A stretch of DNA of 64,000 bases from Kuafuiihalomonas sp039024635 (lineage in GTDB: Bacteria; Myxococcota; Kuafuiibacteriia; Kuafuiibacteriales; Kuafuiibacteriaceae). A model generated the notes under the pieces. It saw nothing but the letters and a program-made list of their open reading frames with translations, did no database searches and had not been told where the DNA came from. The translations under genes were made by a program, and so were the position numbers. Positions 1 through 8,039 of this stretch are shown here, one piece after another. Each line of letters begins with the position of its first letter. The stretch's first letter is position 1. The stretch is taken from NCBI GenBank assembly GCA_039024635.1, contig JBCCQA010000012.1:1-64000 (forward strand), read 5' to 3'.

Positions 1-567
1 TCGGTGCGCCTCCAGCGCTTCGAGGACCTCCGGCAGCAGGAGCGGCACGTCCTCGCCGTGCCGGTCCCGCTTCGCCTTCGTCGCAGCGGATTCAACTTTC
101 TGTTCGAGGCACCGCTCGCGCCCAATCGCACCTACGTCGTCGAGGTCGCGAGTCAGGCGCTTTCTCAACCAGCGTCCTATACCTTCAGAACTGTCGAGGC
201 AGCGCTCCTTCCCTCCGAGCTCGGCTTCGTCGAGCTCAGTGACCAGCAGTCCCGGACGTCAGAAGGCAGTACGTGTGGGCCGGGGGGACGCTCCGTTTGG
301 ATTCCCATGTCTTTGCGGCTGAGTCCTTCCGCCGATCCTTGGCGAGACGCCCTCGTGGTTCGCTTCTTCGTCGACGACCAGCCGGTTCCCGACACGGACT
401 TCCGAGACAGTCTCGCTTGGAGCTTTGGTCGGCGCCTAGGAGAAGAGCTGCAGCGGGACGCGTTCTTGGCTTGCGGCGACTTCCCCGGCCTGGACCCGAG
501 TATCAGCAACATCCAAGTCGGCGCCCGGATCCCGGGGGCGTGGAGCGGAACGCCGCTTTCAGCGTGA
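1..567 (+). CDS. C-terminal part of a secreted protein with an Ig-like domain (5' end outside window)
   Basis: The frame is open from the first base, so the gene starts upstream of the window and only about 188 C-terminal residues are visible. The segment FEAPLAPNRTYVVEV is typical of bacterial Ig-like domains, whose strands often read 'L.P.t.Y.v.v'. It is followed by a region of unknown type with two Cys (STCGPGG and FLACGDF) that could form a disulfide in an exported protein. No catalytic motif is visible. Convergent with the GH17-like gene that ends at 666. Function not assignable from this fragment. Confidence 0.6.
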   Translation, partial: SVRLQRFEDLRQQERHVLAVPVPLRLRRSGFNFLFEAPLAPNRTYVVEVASQALSQPASYTFRTVEAALLPSELGFVELSDQQSRTSEGSTCGPGGRSVWIPMSLRLSPSADPWRDALVVRFFVDDQPVPDTDFRDSLAWSFGRRLGEELQRDAFLACGDFPGLDPSISNIQVGARIPGAWSGTPLSA

Positions 568-665
568 CCGAACGAGGGGCAGCGGCCCGACCTTCGAGAA
601 CAAGGTATACGTCGAGACGTACAGGTAGGCCGAAGAGGATGGGTCAAAAGCTGCCGGAACAGCAG

Positions 666-2030
666 CTAGCGTGACTTCGGTGGGAGTACGGCGTCCAAAA
701 CAGCCTGCTCGTCACCGTCGAAGCTCTTGGTGATCGGCAAGCCGCCGCGGGTGATGCCTTCAAAGGCGCCTTGGTCGACCAGGTCCCAGATCGGGTACTT
801 GGCCTTGCCCTCGATGTCGATGAGCCCGAAGTGCTTCTCAGAGTCGCCGGGGTTGGTGGCGTCGCCCTTCCACGGTTCGTCGAAAGCCTGGAAGTAGAAC
901 AGCGACACGCCGTTCTCGTCGGTCCACGCGCGCATCTCGTCGAAGAAGGCTTTCTGCTTGTACTCGTCGGCTGCTCGGGAGCCGACGTCGCCGTAAAGGA
1001 CGTTGGTGGTCGAGGACCAACCGGTCTCTCCTATGTGAACCTCCTTATCCAGTCCAAGGCTGTCCAGGTAGTCTCGCACCGACTGCACCTGCGAGCGGGC
1101 GTAGTCCGCGGCGCGCTCCATGGCGCGGTCGACCTGCTCCATTCGGTCCATGCCTTGCTCCTCGTCGGGCACGAGCCAGAACCCGTCGTTGTAGTGGGTG
1201 TCGTGGAACGGATAGGTATGCACCGACACGAAGTCGACGGCCTCGGCGAGGGTGTCGAGGTCCGGGTTCGCGTACTGGCCCTGACCAGACCACGAAGCCC
1301 AGTTGTCCGAGCTCGTGATCCACACGTCAGAGGGGATCTCGCCCGCCTGCCGGAGGTCCACCAGGGTTTGGACATGCTCGAGGATGATCCCTGGGCTCAC
1401 GTGGTAGGGGGCCCAGTGGACCATCGCCTCATTGCCGACGGCGATGACCTTGATGATGTCGGGGTAGGTCTGGACCAGCTCGACACCCCGGTTCATCTCC
1501 AAGAAGTTGGCCGGGTTGTTCTCCGTCGGGACGGTCGGCTGACCGGTCCATGAGTTGAGCGCGTCGATCCACACGCCCAGCATGACGTACATCTCGAAGT
1601 CCGGATCCTCGGCCATGAGCTCCTCGATCGCGACCAGCAGCAGCGCGGTGTCGCTGAAGCCTTGGGTGTTGTAGGTCCTCAACAGCTTGACGCCCATCGC
1701 CTCCATGAGACGTAAGTCTTCTTTCAACTCGGGGACGCTGGGGACGTTCTCCTCGGTGCGCTCCGTCGTCCTGAAGGCTCCGTACGAGATCGCGTGATAG
1801 GCGGGGTTGCCCAAGAGGATGTCTCCGTTGCGAGCCGTCGGGGGCTGAACGACGACACCGCTGCCGCCCTGGTCCATACCGCCGCCCGGGTCTCCGCCGT
1901 TGCCGGGGTCGACCACGCCGCCTTGGTTCCCACCATTGGGCGAGGGGGTGGACGGCTCGCTCGCGCAAGCGGTCATGAGCAGGGCTGCGGAGAGCAGCCG
2001 GGGGGCTGTGAAGGCGGTGTGTCTGTTCAT
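666..2030 (-). CDS. GH17-like glucanase lipoprotein
   Basis: Predicted secreted glycoside hydrolase of 454 residues. I chose the ATG at 2030 because GAGGAG stands just upstream and the protein then begins with a lipoprotein signal (LLMTAC, Cys22); an ATG further upstream would bury that signal. A Gly/Asp/Pro linker (residues 30-62) leads into a TIM-barrel enzyme. VGNEAM holds the likely acid/base Glu201 and IGETGWSS the likely nucleophile Glu335, which is the GH17 beta-1,3-glucanase pattern. LRTYNT and HTYPF are also typical of that clan. It would act outside the cytoplasm on beta-glucans; exact substrate and linkage are inference. Other secreted polysaccharide-active lipoproteins lie nearby (GH26-like, pectin-acetylesterase-like). 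Confidence 0.82.
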   Translation of the reverse strand: MNRHTAFTAPRLLSAALLMTACASEPSTPSPNGGNQGGVVDPGNGGDPGGGMDQGGSGVVVQPPTARNGDILLGNPAYHAISYGAFRTTERTEENVPSVPELKEDLRLMEAMGVKLLRTYNTQGFSDTALLLVAIEELMAEDPDFEMYVMLGVWIDALNSWTGQPTVPTENNPANFLEMNRGVELVQTYPDIIKVIAVGNEAMVHWAPYHVSPGIILEHVQTLVDLRQAGEIPSDVWITSSDNWASWSGQGQYANPDLDTLAEAVDFVSVHTYPFHDTHYNDGFWLVPDEEQGMDRMEQVDRAMERAADYARSQVQSVRDYLDSLGLDKEVHIGETGWSSTTNVLYGDVGSRAADEYKQKAFFDEMRAWTDENGVSLFYFQAFDEPWKGDATNPGDSEKHFGLIDIEGKAKYPIWDLVDQGAFEGITRGGLPITKSFDGDEQAVLDAVLPPKSR

Positions 2031-2314
2031 CGTAATCTCCTCGGTCCGCTCGGCAGACAGAAGGCGCGTCGATGCGGCCTGCTGACTCCGTGTGGACCCG
2101 TTCAACTCCCTATGGCCGAGGGCTCCCTCGGACCGTTGGAGAGCAAGCGCGTAACATTCCGCGCGCCTGTCCCACTAGGTCGCTGAGCCGAGAAACGGCG
2201 AAAAGCCATTCTATTTCAGCCGCTTGCCAACCGCATGGAGCCGACTTGGACGGCTTTGGCGGCTTGGTCTGCTCTCTGCGCGGCGCGTCATCGAGTCAGG
2301 GCTTCGTCGTTCGT

Positions 2315-3649
2315 TCAGCGGGGGCAGGGGCGGAAGATGGCGCCAGTGTGGACGCCCCTTCGATGGACGGTGCTGGCGCCGCTGCCACCCCAGACCAAGA
2401 AGCCATCGTCGATGGCGGCGAGCGCAGGGGCGAAGACACCCAACGGCGCCCCCTCCGTAGGCAGAACAGCCCACGTCCCCAAGCGATGATCGAAGAGGGC
2501 GCCATCGCTAAGGCGTGGGGCTGTGAACCTGCTGCGCTCGATGCCGCCCCAGACCATGACGAGGTCATTCCAAGTGGCGACGGTCGTACTGGCCCGCGGT
2601 GCAAGCGGAGGCGCCGGGAGCGCCCGGACCAACTCCGAATCGAGATCGGCTTCGATGGCGGTCGAGACGGTACGAGAGTCGCCTCCCCAGCCTCCAAACC
2701 CGATGAACCCGCGTGGGGTCGGGACGATGTGGTAGCGGACCCAGGGAAGCTCCGGCGGGAGCAGCACGCTGGTCCATTGATCCGATGCAGGGCGATAGGC
2801 CGCGAAGCCGAGGTTGCTCAGCACCCGAGCGTTCCACCCGTGCACGATGAAGTCGCGTCCGGTCCAAACCGACTCGGGGAATGAGATGTCGAGTTCGGGG
2901 GGCTCGGCGATGGGACGCCATTCTTGGCTGGCTAGATGGAACAGGCCGCCGTTCTGAAGACGGTCCGTCTCGTCGTTGCGCCCGCCGTAGACGACCAGCG
3001 CCTCTCCGGTCCAAGAGCAGGACGCGTGGCTGCGGGCCTCTGGGGCGCCCTGGAGCGGGAGAGAGCTCCACTCATCCTCCCCAGGCGTCCACTGGCCCAG
3101 CGCAGCGGTGATGCCGAGCTCTCCCCAGCCCGCGGCATACATGAGCACTTCCTCCCCGGTCCACACGATGCAGGGGTAGATCGACGGCGCGCCTTCGAGC
3201 AGGTCGAAGGCGGGCAGTGCGGACCACTCGCCTGTCGCAGGTCGGTAGCTGACGCCGCGAGGGGTGTTGGTGTTGGGCGTGTGGGTCTGGTTCCAAATCA
3301 CGACTTCCTGACCGGTCCAGACGGCGTCGATGGCGAAGCGTTCGCGGGCCCACGCTTCGGGGGCGGGCGGAATGGGCTCCCACTCCCCGCAGGCTTCTGG
3401 CACCGAGTCGGGGCGCCCGGCATCGTGGCCCGCGTCGAATCGGATGCCGATGTCTGCGAACCCGAGGTCGAAGGTCTCGACGATGAGATCATCATCGGAT
3501 GCTCCGGCGTCGGGTGGGGCTGGAGCGGCAGGGAAGATGCGGCCCGGCCCGAGGGGGCCGGTCTCGTCGCTACATCCCGTCGTCAACGCTTCGGTCGCGA
3601 TCAAAGCGATGACGGCGAGCGCAACTCGTCGACCCTGACCCATCGCCAT
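2315..3649 (-). CDS. kelch-like beta-propeller lipoprotein
   Basis: The 444-residue product has a lipoprotein signal (ALTTGC), an Ala/Asp-rich linker with DAG motifs, then five to six degenerate repeats. Each repeat has a 'VWTG.e.vv.wGG' strand pair followed by 'W..lp' (for example VWTGQEVVIW, SWTGEALVVYGGR, VWTGRDFIVHGW, LVMVWGG, FLVWGGSG). These are kelch/galactose-oxidase-type blades, so a surface-exposed propeller is predicted, most likely for protein or glycan binding; no catalytic residues are evident. ATGs at 3649 and 3643 are both possible starts and neither has a strong ribosome site. It lies downstream of the decayed 3.7-4.5 kb patch on the same strand. Confidence 0.72.
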   Translation of the reverse strand: MAMGQGRRVALAVIALIATEALTTGCSDETGPLGPGRIFPAAPAPPDAGASDDDLIVETFDLGFADIGIRFDAGHDAGRPDSVPEACGEWEPIPPAPEAWARERFAIDAVWTGQEVVIWNQTHTPNTNTPRGVSYRPATGEWSALPAFDLLEGAPSIYPCIVWTGEEVLMYAAGWGELGITAALGQWTPGEDEWSSLPLQGAPEARSHASCSWTGEALVVYGGRNDETDRLQNGGLFHLASQEWRPIAEPPELDISFPESVWTGRDFIVHGWNARVLSNLGFAAYRPASDQWTSVLLPPELPWVRYHIVPTPRGFIGFGGWGGDSRTVSTAIEADLDSELVRALPAPPLAPRASTTVATWNDLVMVWGGIERSRFTAPRLSDGALFDHRLGTWAVLPTEGAPLGVFAPALAAIDDGFLVWGGSGASTVHRRGVHTGAIFRPCPR

Positions 3650-3721
3650 GCATGGAGTTCACGGAGACGACCTGGATGACCAGTTAATGTGTTCGCCCAG
3701 CGGAAGGGGGCAGGGGAGAAC

Positions 3722-3991
3722 CTAAGGCGTGTAGCCGAGCTCTTCGAAGAGCGTGGGAGACTGCTTGAGGTAGCGCGCCTTGCTGGTCTCCGCGAAGAAG
3801 GCCCGGGAAACAAGCTCGTTGTTCTGAAGGCGAGCGTCCGCCCACTGCACGCCATTGGATGGGTACTGCCCCCAGTCCTGGCTGATGAAAGTGATCGCTT
3901 TGATGTTCCGCGCGTAGCTCAGTGAGAAGACCTTGGCGAACCAGCTCTCCCAGACGGCAGCGCTGGATTCGTCTATGCCGTTGATCGGGCT
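3722..3991 (-). pseudogene. 3' remnant of a second GH26-like gene
   Basis: The last about 89 codons, from SPINGI to the stop after ELGYTP, closely match the C-terminus of the intact GH26-like gene at 6466-7623. Shared blocks include RNIKAITFIS, ARLQNNELVSRAFFAET and RYLKQSPTLF; there is one codon of indel and scattered changes, so it is an old paralogue and not a recent copy. Signal peptide, linker and both catalytic Glu are absent. Upstream of about 3991 the reading changes abruptly into a HepT-like sequence on the same strand. The stretch GAGCCCGATCAACG can be read into either protein, so the join may lie within it. Confidence 0.8.
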
Positions 3992-4097
3992 CGGTCTTTG
4001 ATGAAGCCATCGATGTCCTTGGCAAGGTCTCTCGAACCCGATCGACTGCGTCTCGCAGCGCCGCAATTCTTCTTGCGACGATGGCTCGATCTATCAT
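3990..4097 (-). pseudogene. truncated, frameshifted HepT-like toxin remnant
   Basis: It begins with an ATG that overlaps the stop of the MntA-like gene by 4 bp (ATGA). The first 22 codons (MIDRAIVARRIAALRDAV..) match the N-terminal helix of HepT/DUF86 RNases. Around 4030 the frame must shift by one base to continue as DLAKDIDGFIKDRA, again HepT-like ('..lp.d...f..dr..'). The gene then stops short at the junction with the GH26 remnant, so the RX4HXY active-site region that HepT family toxins carry near the C-terminus is missing. It cannot make a working toxin. Assignment rests on about 40 residues and the neighbouring MntA-like gene. Confidence 0.6.
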
Positions 4098-4462
4098 CGG
4101 GCTGTCTCTCTCGCGCGCCGCAGGACGGCTTCGGCGAAGACACTCTCGACCCAAGCAGAATCCAGGTACTCTAGAATCGATTGCTGCTTGTGCTCCAAGA
4201 ACCGACTGCGGTTTCGTTGGAACAACGTACGCCCGTCCTTGAACACTCGATACGTGAGGCTGCAAGGCGCTTCGTTCACGATGACGAGGTCTACGCTCCG
4301 ACCCGCCGCCGCCTCCAAATCGACGATGAGTCCGCCCACATACTGAGCTTCGAGGCTTGCGCCGGCCTCGAGCCCAACAGCTACGTCCACGTCACTTCCC
4401 TTTGTGTGTCTGTCGAAATCCATACGACTGCAAGGGGCATTATTCTGGGATTTCGCAGTCAA
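4094..4462 (-). pseudogene. MntA-like minimal nucleotidyltransferase antitoxin, probably N-terminally damaged
   Basis: The frame encodes about 122 residues with GSDVDVAVG near residue 22 and VDLVIVNEAP near residue 58, which match the second half of the MNT/MntA nucleotidyltransferase motif (GSx10DxD and the later acidic strand). The preceding GS-x-ARG strand that should precede it is absent in this frame; other frames just upstream give only vague resemblance, which suggests a frameshift or deletion. In intact MntA-HepT systems this protein AMPylates and silences HepT. Here both partners look decayed. The 4-bp overlap with the HepT remnant preserves the original operon arrangement. Confidence 0.55.
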
Positions 4463-4566
4463 GCGTGGCGCATTTCGAGGAGCCCATGCCTGGAAGGGTT
4501 GCCGCGGTGCTCCGGGCCCAGTACTTCGCTCTGGAGACTCCGTGCTGGAGAAGGAGAGCCCGTTTG

Positions 4567-4827
4567 ATGCCGGTAGCTCTTGGGTCCAGACGAACGCGTG
4601 CCCTGCTGGAGGAGCTTTGCTTGAAGTACGGTTTCTGCCTACCTCAAGCTGAGACTCGGCGGCTCTCGGAATCGAGACCCAGCGAGGATATCGGGTTCAC
4701 CGAGTCGGTCTTCCTGGCCGAAGGTCTAGACCCCAGTACGGCACCAAGGCATCTCTACCGAAAGGTCCTCCGACACGTGCGAGTTGCCTTCGAGTCGGCC
4801 AGCGAGAACGACGGCAATGACGGTTAG
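4567..4827 (+). CDS. small conserved-looking protein, possible immunity/accessory protein
   Basis: An 86-residue soluble protein with GGAG upstream of the ATG at 4567. The core reads LCLKYGFCLP, then FTESVFLAEGLD and a C-terminal helix. I recall similar small proteins beside polymorphic-toxin genes in Myxococcota, but this is memory and not a search result. Its stop overlaps the ATG of the next gene (4817), so the two were translated together. No signal peptide or membrane segment. Function not assigned. Confidence 0.5.
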   Translation: MPVALGSRRTRALLEELCLKYGFCLPQAETRRLSESRPSEDIGFTESVFLAEGLDPSTAPRHLYRKVLRHVRVAFESASENDGNDG

Positions 4828-5350
4828 GCTGGCCCCCATCGCTCCAACCTGGGTTGCGGAGAACGACGACGGTACAGACCTGTGCGCCCACGGAGGCGTT
4901 CAAGTGTGGCGTGATGACGAGCTGCTTCTGGATTCGTCTGACGAAGAATGGTCCATCGGGGCGGGTGCGCTGTTCCTGCTCCGGAGTCTGGACCCAGACT
5001 ATGACCTGGTGAACGCTGTCGGAAAGCAGCTCATCCCCCATTGCGCGAACGCATTCTTCATCAACGACGTGGGCGAGTTCGTCACTATTGGTTGTCCGCA
5101 TGCTCTCGAAAGCTCAGTGGTGCATGCTCCCGACGGCGTCGAAGTACGACTCGGAGGCGTGGAGCTTCGAATGGACGGTGGCCGAGTGAACGCAGGCGAT
5201 CCTCGGCTTCTCCAGGGCCGTTCGAGCGTTCTACGATGCATATCTCCCAAGACGGCCGTCGCCGGAGGACGCGGAGGGGTGGCGGGCTTTCGTCCGGGAA
5301 TGGGACCGCCGCGAGGCGGCGGCGGCAGCTTCTCTCGGTGTAGACGGCCA
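4817..5350 (+). pseudogene. partner of the preceding small gene, broken by frameshift and stop
   Basis: It starts MTVRLAPIAPTWVAENDD at an ATG inside the end of the previous gene. It reads well (LCAHGGVQVWRDDELLL, SIGAGALFLLRSLD, VTIGCPHALE) to about 5150. There the coding character moves to another frame that continues WSFEWTVAE, a TGA at 5187-5189 where Trp would fit, then TQAILGFSRAVRAFYDAYLP and WRAFVREWDRRE. At least one frameshift and one nonsense change are therefore present. The second frame stays open past 5350 into the next gene. It resembles small proteins I associate with toxin-immunity gene pairs; low certainty on function. Confidence 0.5.
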
Positions 5351-5531
5351 CGAGCAACGGAGCCGATGTCCCAAGACCGGAGGGCCTAGCAGCAATGGAG
5401 AACCTCAAATGGACGAGCCGACCTTCTTCCAGTTCGCGTCGAGGCCCACCGACCGTCCGTTCTGGCATGTGTCATTCGAACGCCCGCGGCCTCGGTGGAC
5501 AGACACGCACCGATGCGTGTCTGTTCCGATC

Positions 5532-6134
5532 ATGGGCACGGAAAGGGACCTCACGCAGGAGGTCTTCAGGCCACCCGAGATTGACGAACCGGTCGCTCGG
5601 CCGGAGCAGCAGAGCCTCGCATTTCACAGCGTTTCGACCCAGAAGCTGTTCATCATGTCGGTGCTCACTTTTGGCATCTACGACTTGGCCTATTGGTGGA
5701 AGCAGTGGTCGGCCCAGAAAGCCCAAGGCCGAGACATCTGGCGGTTCTGGCGAACCGTGTTCGCGCCGATTTGGTCCTTCGGCTTCGCCCACGATCTGCG
5801 CGCCGCGGCCCACGAACGAGAGGTCCCGGTGCGCAGAATGGTCGAGGGTGCGGGGGCTGCCAACCTCTACCTTCTGGCTCGGGTCGGCCAGAACCTCGTA
5901 GACCGACTCGCCCCAATCGGAGTGAGTGTCTTCACCACAGCGATACTGAGCTTCGTGGCCGCCTACGCTTTGACCAGCTTCCAGGAGCAAGTGAACGACA
6001 TCCTCGTCAAAGAGGGTGTGCGCACGCCGATCAACCGGGGCTTCACCGCCGCCGCAGGCGTCATCGGCGTCATCGGCGCGCTGCTGTGGTTGTTCAATAT
6101 CGTCGCGCTCACAGGTATCTTGCCGGTCGAGTAG
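5532..6134 (+). CDS. multi-pass membrane protein with a YWWKQW-type motif (DUF4234-like)
   Basis: About 200 residues. I prefer the ATG at 5532 (MGTERDLTQEVF) because upstream in-frame codons look like the tail of the broken preceding gene. After a soluble N-terminus come four hydrophobic segments: TQKLFIMSVLTFGIYDLAYW, a segment with DIWRFWRTVFAPIWSFGF, GVSVFTTAILSFVAAYAL, and AAAGVIGVIGALLWLF. The pattern 'TFGiYdl.Yww.qW......gr.iw.fwR..fapiw' is shared by small bacterial membrane proteins of unknown function. Convergent with the GH26-like gene. Role unknown. Confidence 0.6.
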   Translation: MGTERDLTQEVFRPPEIDEPVARPEQQSLAFHSVSTQKLFIMSVLTFGIYDLAYWWKQWSAQKAQGRDIWRFWRTVFAPIWSFGFAHDLRAAAHEREVPVRRMVEGAGAANLYLLARVGQNLVDRLAPIGVSVFTTAILSFVAAYALTSFQEQVNDILVKEGVRTPINRGFTAAAGVIGVIGALLWLFNIVALTGILPVE

Positions 6135-6465
6135 CGTTCGAGTCCCCAATTCAGGATAGGTCCGCTCAGCCACTTGAAGTAGCGCCGGCCTCACAGCCGG
6201 GACCCACGATGCCGGCCAGGCCTGAGGCAACAGACGCCCAAGCGTCGCGCCGACGGCTAAGAGCTCGTGCCGGTACTTGTCGAGGTGGAGGGAAGGATAC
6301 GGGGCCGGGTGTACGGGGCCACGGATCATGGCTTCGCGGACGTGTCCTAGGCCTTGAGCAAGTCGCTGGGTTCGAATCCCTGGGAGCCTTCGCGAGGGCC
6401 CAACGTCTGGTGCATCTCTTTAAACTGGACCCAGGTTGCCACTTGGATGGGGCCTCGACTGCCGC
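6135..6465. other. 331-bp non-coding stretch between convergent genes
   Basis: No gene is supported. It contains GGTTCGAATCC at 6368-6378, which resembles a tRNA T-arm. The flanking bases do not give a clean T-stem, and no D-arm, anticodon arm or acceptor partner is present upstream, so I do not call a tRNA. Confidence 0.5.
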
Positions 6466-7623
6466 CTATGGGGTGTAGCCGAGCTCTTGGAAGAGCGTGG
6501 GTGATTGCTTCAGGTAGCGGTCCTTGTTCGTTTCGGCAAAGAAGGCACGAGACACGAGCTCGTTGTTCTGCAGTCGTGCGTCTTCCCAGTCGACACCGTT
6601 GGATGGGTTCTGCTCCCAGTTTTGGCTGATGAAGGTGATGGCCTTGATGTTCCTCTGGTAGCTCAGAGAAAACAACTTGGCGAACCAGCTCGACCACACG
6701 GCGTTGCTTGCGTTGATGCCGTTGATGGGGCTCGCCTCCGCAACCATCACAGGCTTTCGTTTCTCCCGCGCGAAGTCGAATACGGCGTCCACGTAGCGTC
6801 CCGGTGAGGCCGCATATATCTGTCCGAAGAGGGAGACAGCGACCCAGTCGACATAGTCGTCGCCGGGATACCATGCCGAGATGGGACGACCTCCGGCGGG
6901 GGGCGCTGCGAAGGAGTGCCAGACGAAGGCCACGTTCTCGACGCCCTCCGCGCGCATGATGTCTACGATTCGACGGTAGGCGGTGATGTACTGAGTGGGT
7001 TCGAGCTCGTTGTGGGGTCCATCGAACTCATAGCCGATCCGTAGATAGATTGGGCGAGCAGCAGCCTTGGCCCAGGCGCTGAAGGCGCGGATGACCGGGT
7101 CGAACTCACCATCCACGGTTCGCTGGGCGACGTTGAAGGTCCCCACCATCCACATCCCGCTCTGGAGGACCGTGTTTGGGAATCTCTCGACGAGGGCCTG
7201 ATGGTGGTGTCTGTCGCCGGTCTCGTTCGTCGCCTCCCGGTCGACGTAGTCCATACTCGGGATGCCCCAGTACGCCGCCCAGCCCCCGGGAATAGGCTGA
7301 TCCGGAAAGTTCGCGAGGAGCTCGTCGACCGCGTCAAGGGTCTGCCCCAGGATGAGAAGCGTCTTGTCCTCCGGAGGGACGAAGCGAGCTTGATCGAAGG
7401 GGTAGACGTAGTCCGGGTCCGGTTCGGTGTCGATCAGGTCGAGCATGGCCTCGACCGGGTCGACGGGCGTCCCGGCATCCCCAGGCTGGGGCCCCGGACC
7501 CCCATCCATCGAACCGATGCCGTTTGGGGGGCCGAAGATCGGTCCGCCCTCGCTTCCACAGGCGAGATGTGTAGTGACCACGAGCAGACCGATTCCGGTC
7601 CAAGCAATGGGGCTTGGCTTCAT
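6466..7623 (-). CDS. GH26-like (mannanase/glucanase) lipoprotein
   Basis: A 385-residue product. The ATG at 7623 has GGAGG seven bases upstream and gives a lipoprotein signal ending THLAC (Cys22); the longer in-frame start would lack one. After a Gly/Pro/Asp linker comes a TIM-barrel domain. YLRIGYEFDGPHN carries the likely acid/base Glu199, VMVAEASP the likely nucleophile Glu296, and SAWYPGDDYVDWV the strand between them. This is the GH26 pattern, as in beta-mannanases and related endo-glycanases. It would act at the cell surface or outside. Its C-terminal 89 residues have a decayed paralogue at 3722-3991 in the same orientation, so this strand once carried two GH26-type genes. Confidence 0.8.
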   Translation of the reverse strand: MKPSPIAWTGIGLLVVTTHLACGSEGGPIFGPPNGIGSMDGGPGPQPGDAGTPVDPVEAMLDLIDTEPDPDYVYPFDQARFVPPEDKTLLILGQTLDAVDELLANFPDQPIPGGWAAYWGIPSMDYVDREATNETGDRHHHQALVERFPNTVLQSGMWMVGTFNVAQRTVDGEFDPVIRAFSAWAKAAARPIYLRIGYEFDGPHNELEPTQYITAYRRIVDIMRAEGVENVAFVWHSFAAPPAGGRPISAWYPGDDYVDWVAVSLFGQIYAASPGRYVDAVFDFAREKRKPVMVAEASPINGINASNAVWSSWFAKLFSLSYQRNIKAITFISQNWEQNPSNGVDWEDARLQNNELVSRAFFAETNKDRYLKQSPTLFQELGYTP

Positions 7624-8039
7624 GTGCGTTCCTCCAAGGAGGCGGATGACCGCTCTCATCCATTCCTACGAGATCGGGCGTCGAATCACCTCAAGAAGAC
7701 CCGCTTTTCTGAGGACGCCGGAAGAGACGTCCCCAGCCACGCTTTGAGTTCGGGTTCTCATCCAATCTTTGAAACGTCGATCCGCTGCGGTGTGTCGTGC
7801 GGCTAGTAACCTGGATGGGGCGGTATCGCTGCTCCAGGAAGGTGTTGAGGCCATTGGGCGGCTGTTCTGGGCAATCGCTCCAGGCCGGCGGTTGGGTGAC
7901 GGAATTGCTGCGTGAGGTTCACTCGGCACGGGGATGGTGCGTCCGTGGGCGATAATGGGGTTGGCGGCCCGGAATTCAATCCGATTCCGGAGACGCCAAA
8001 ACATGCGCCAGCCCCGGCGGTCCAAAGATAGATTCCTGA
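7624..8039. other. 416-bp intergenic region between divergent genes
   Basis: No convincing gene. It separates the divergent starts at 7623 (minus) and 8040 (plus) and so must hold both promoters, but I cannot point to clear -35/-10 boxes. Longer frames across it on the minus strand have irregular composition and no recognisable motif. Confidence 0.5.

Noticed and set aside
3684..4265. Single 193-residue protein across the HepT remnant and GH26 remnant
   Set aside because: Only its middle (MIDRAIVARR...) is meaningful; the rest is GH26 sequence read out of frame.
5472..6329. Long minus-strand frame opposite the membrane protein gene
   Set aside because: It is the antisense of a gene with four clear membrane helices; its product has no motif and biased composition.
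6350..6400. tRNA-like T-arm (GGGTTCGAATCCC)
   Set aside because: The T-stem has a mismatch, and no D-arm, anticodon arm or paired acceptor stem is found in the preceding 70 bases. It may simply be a palindrome round TTCGAA.
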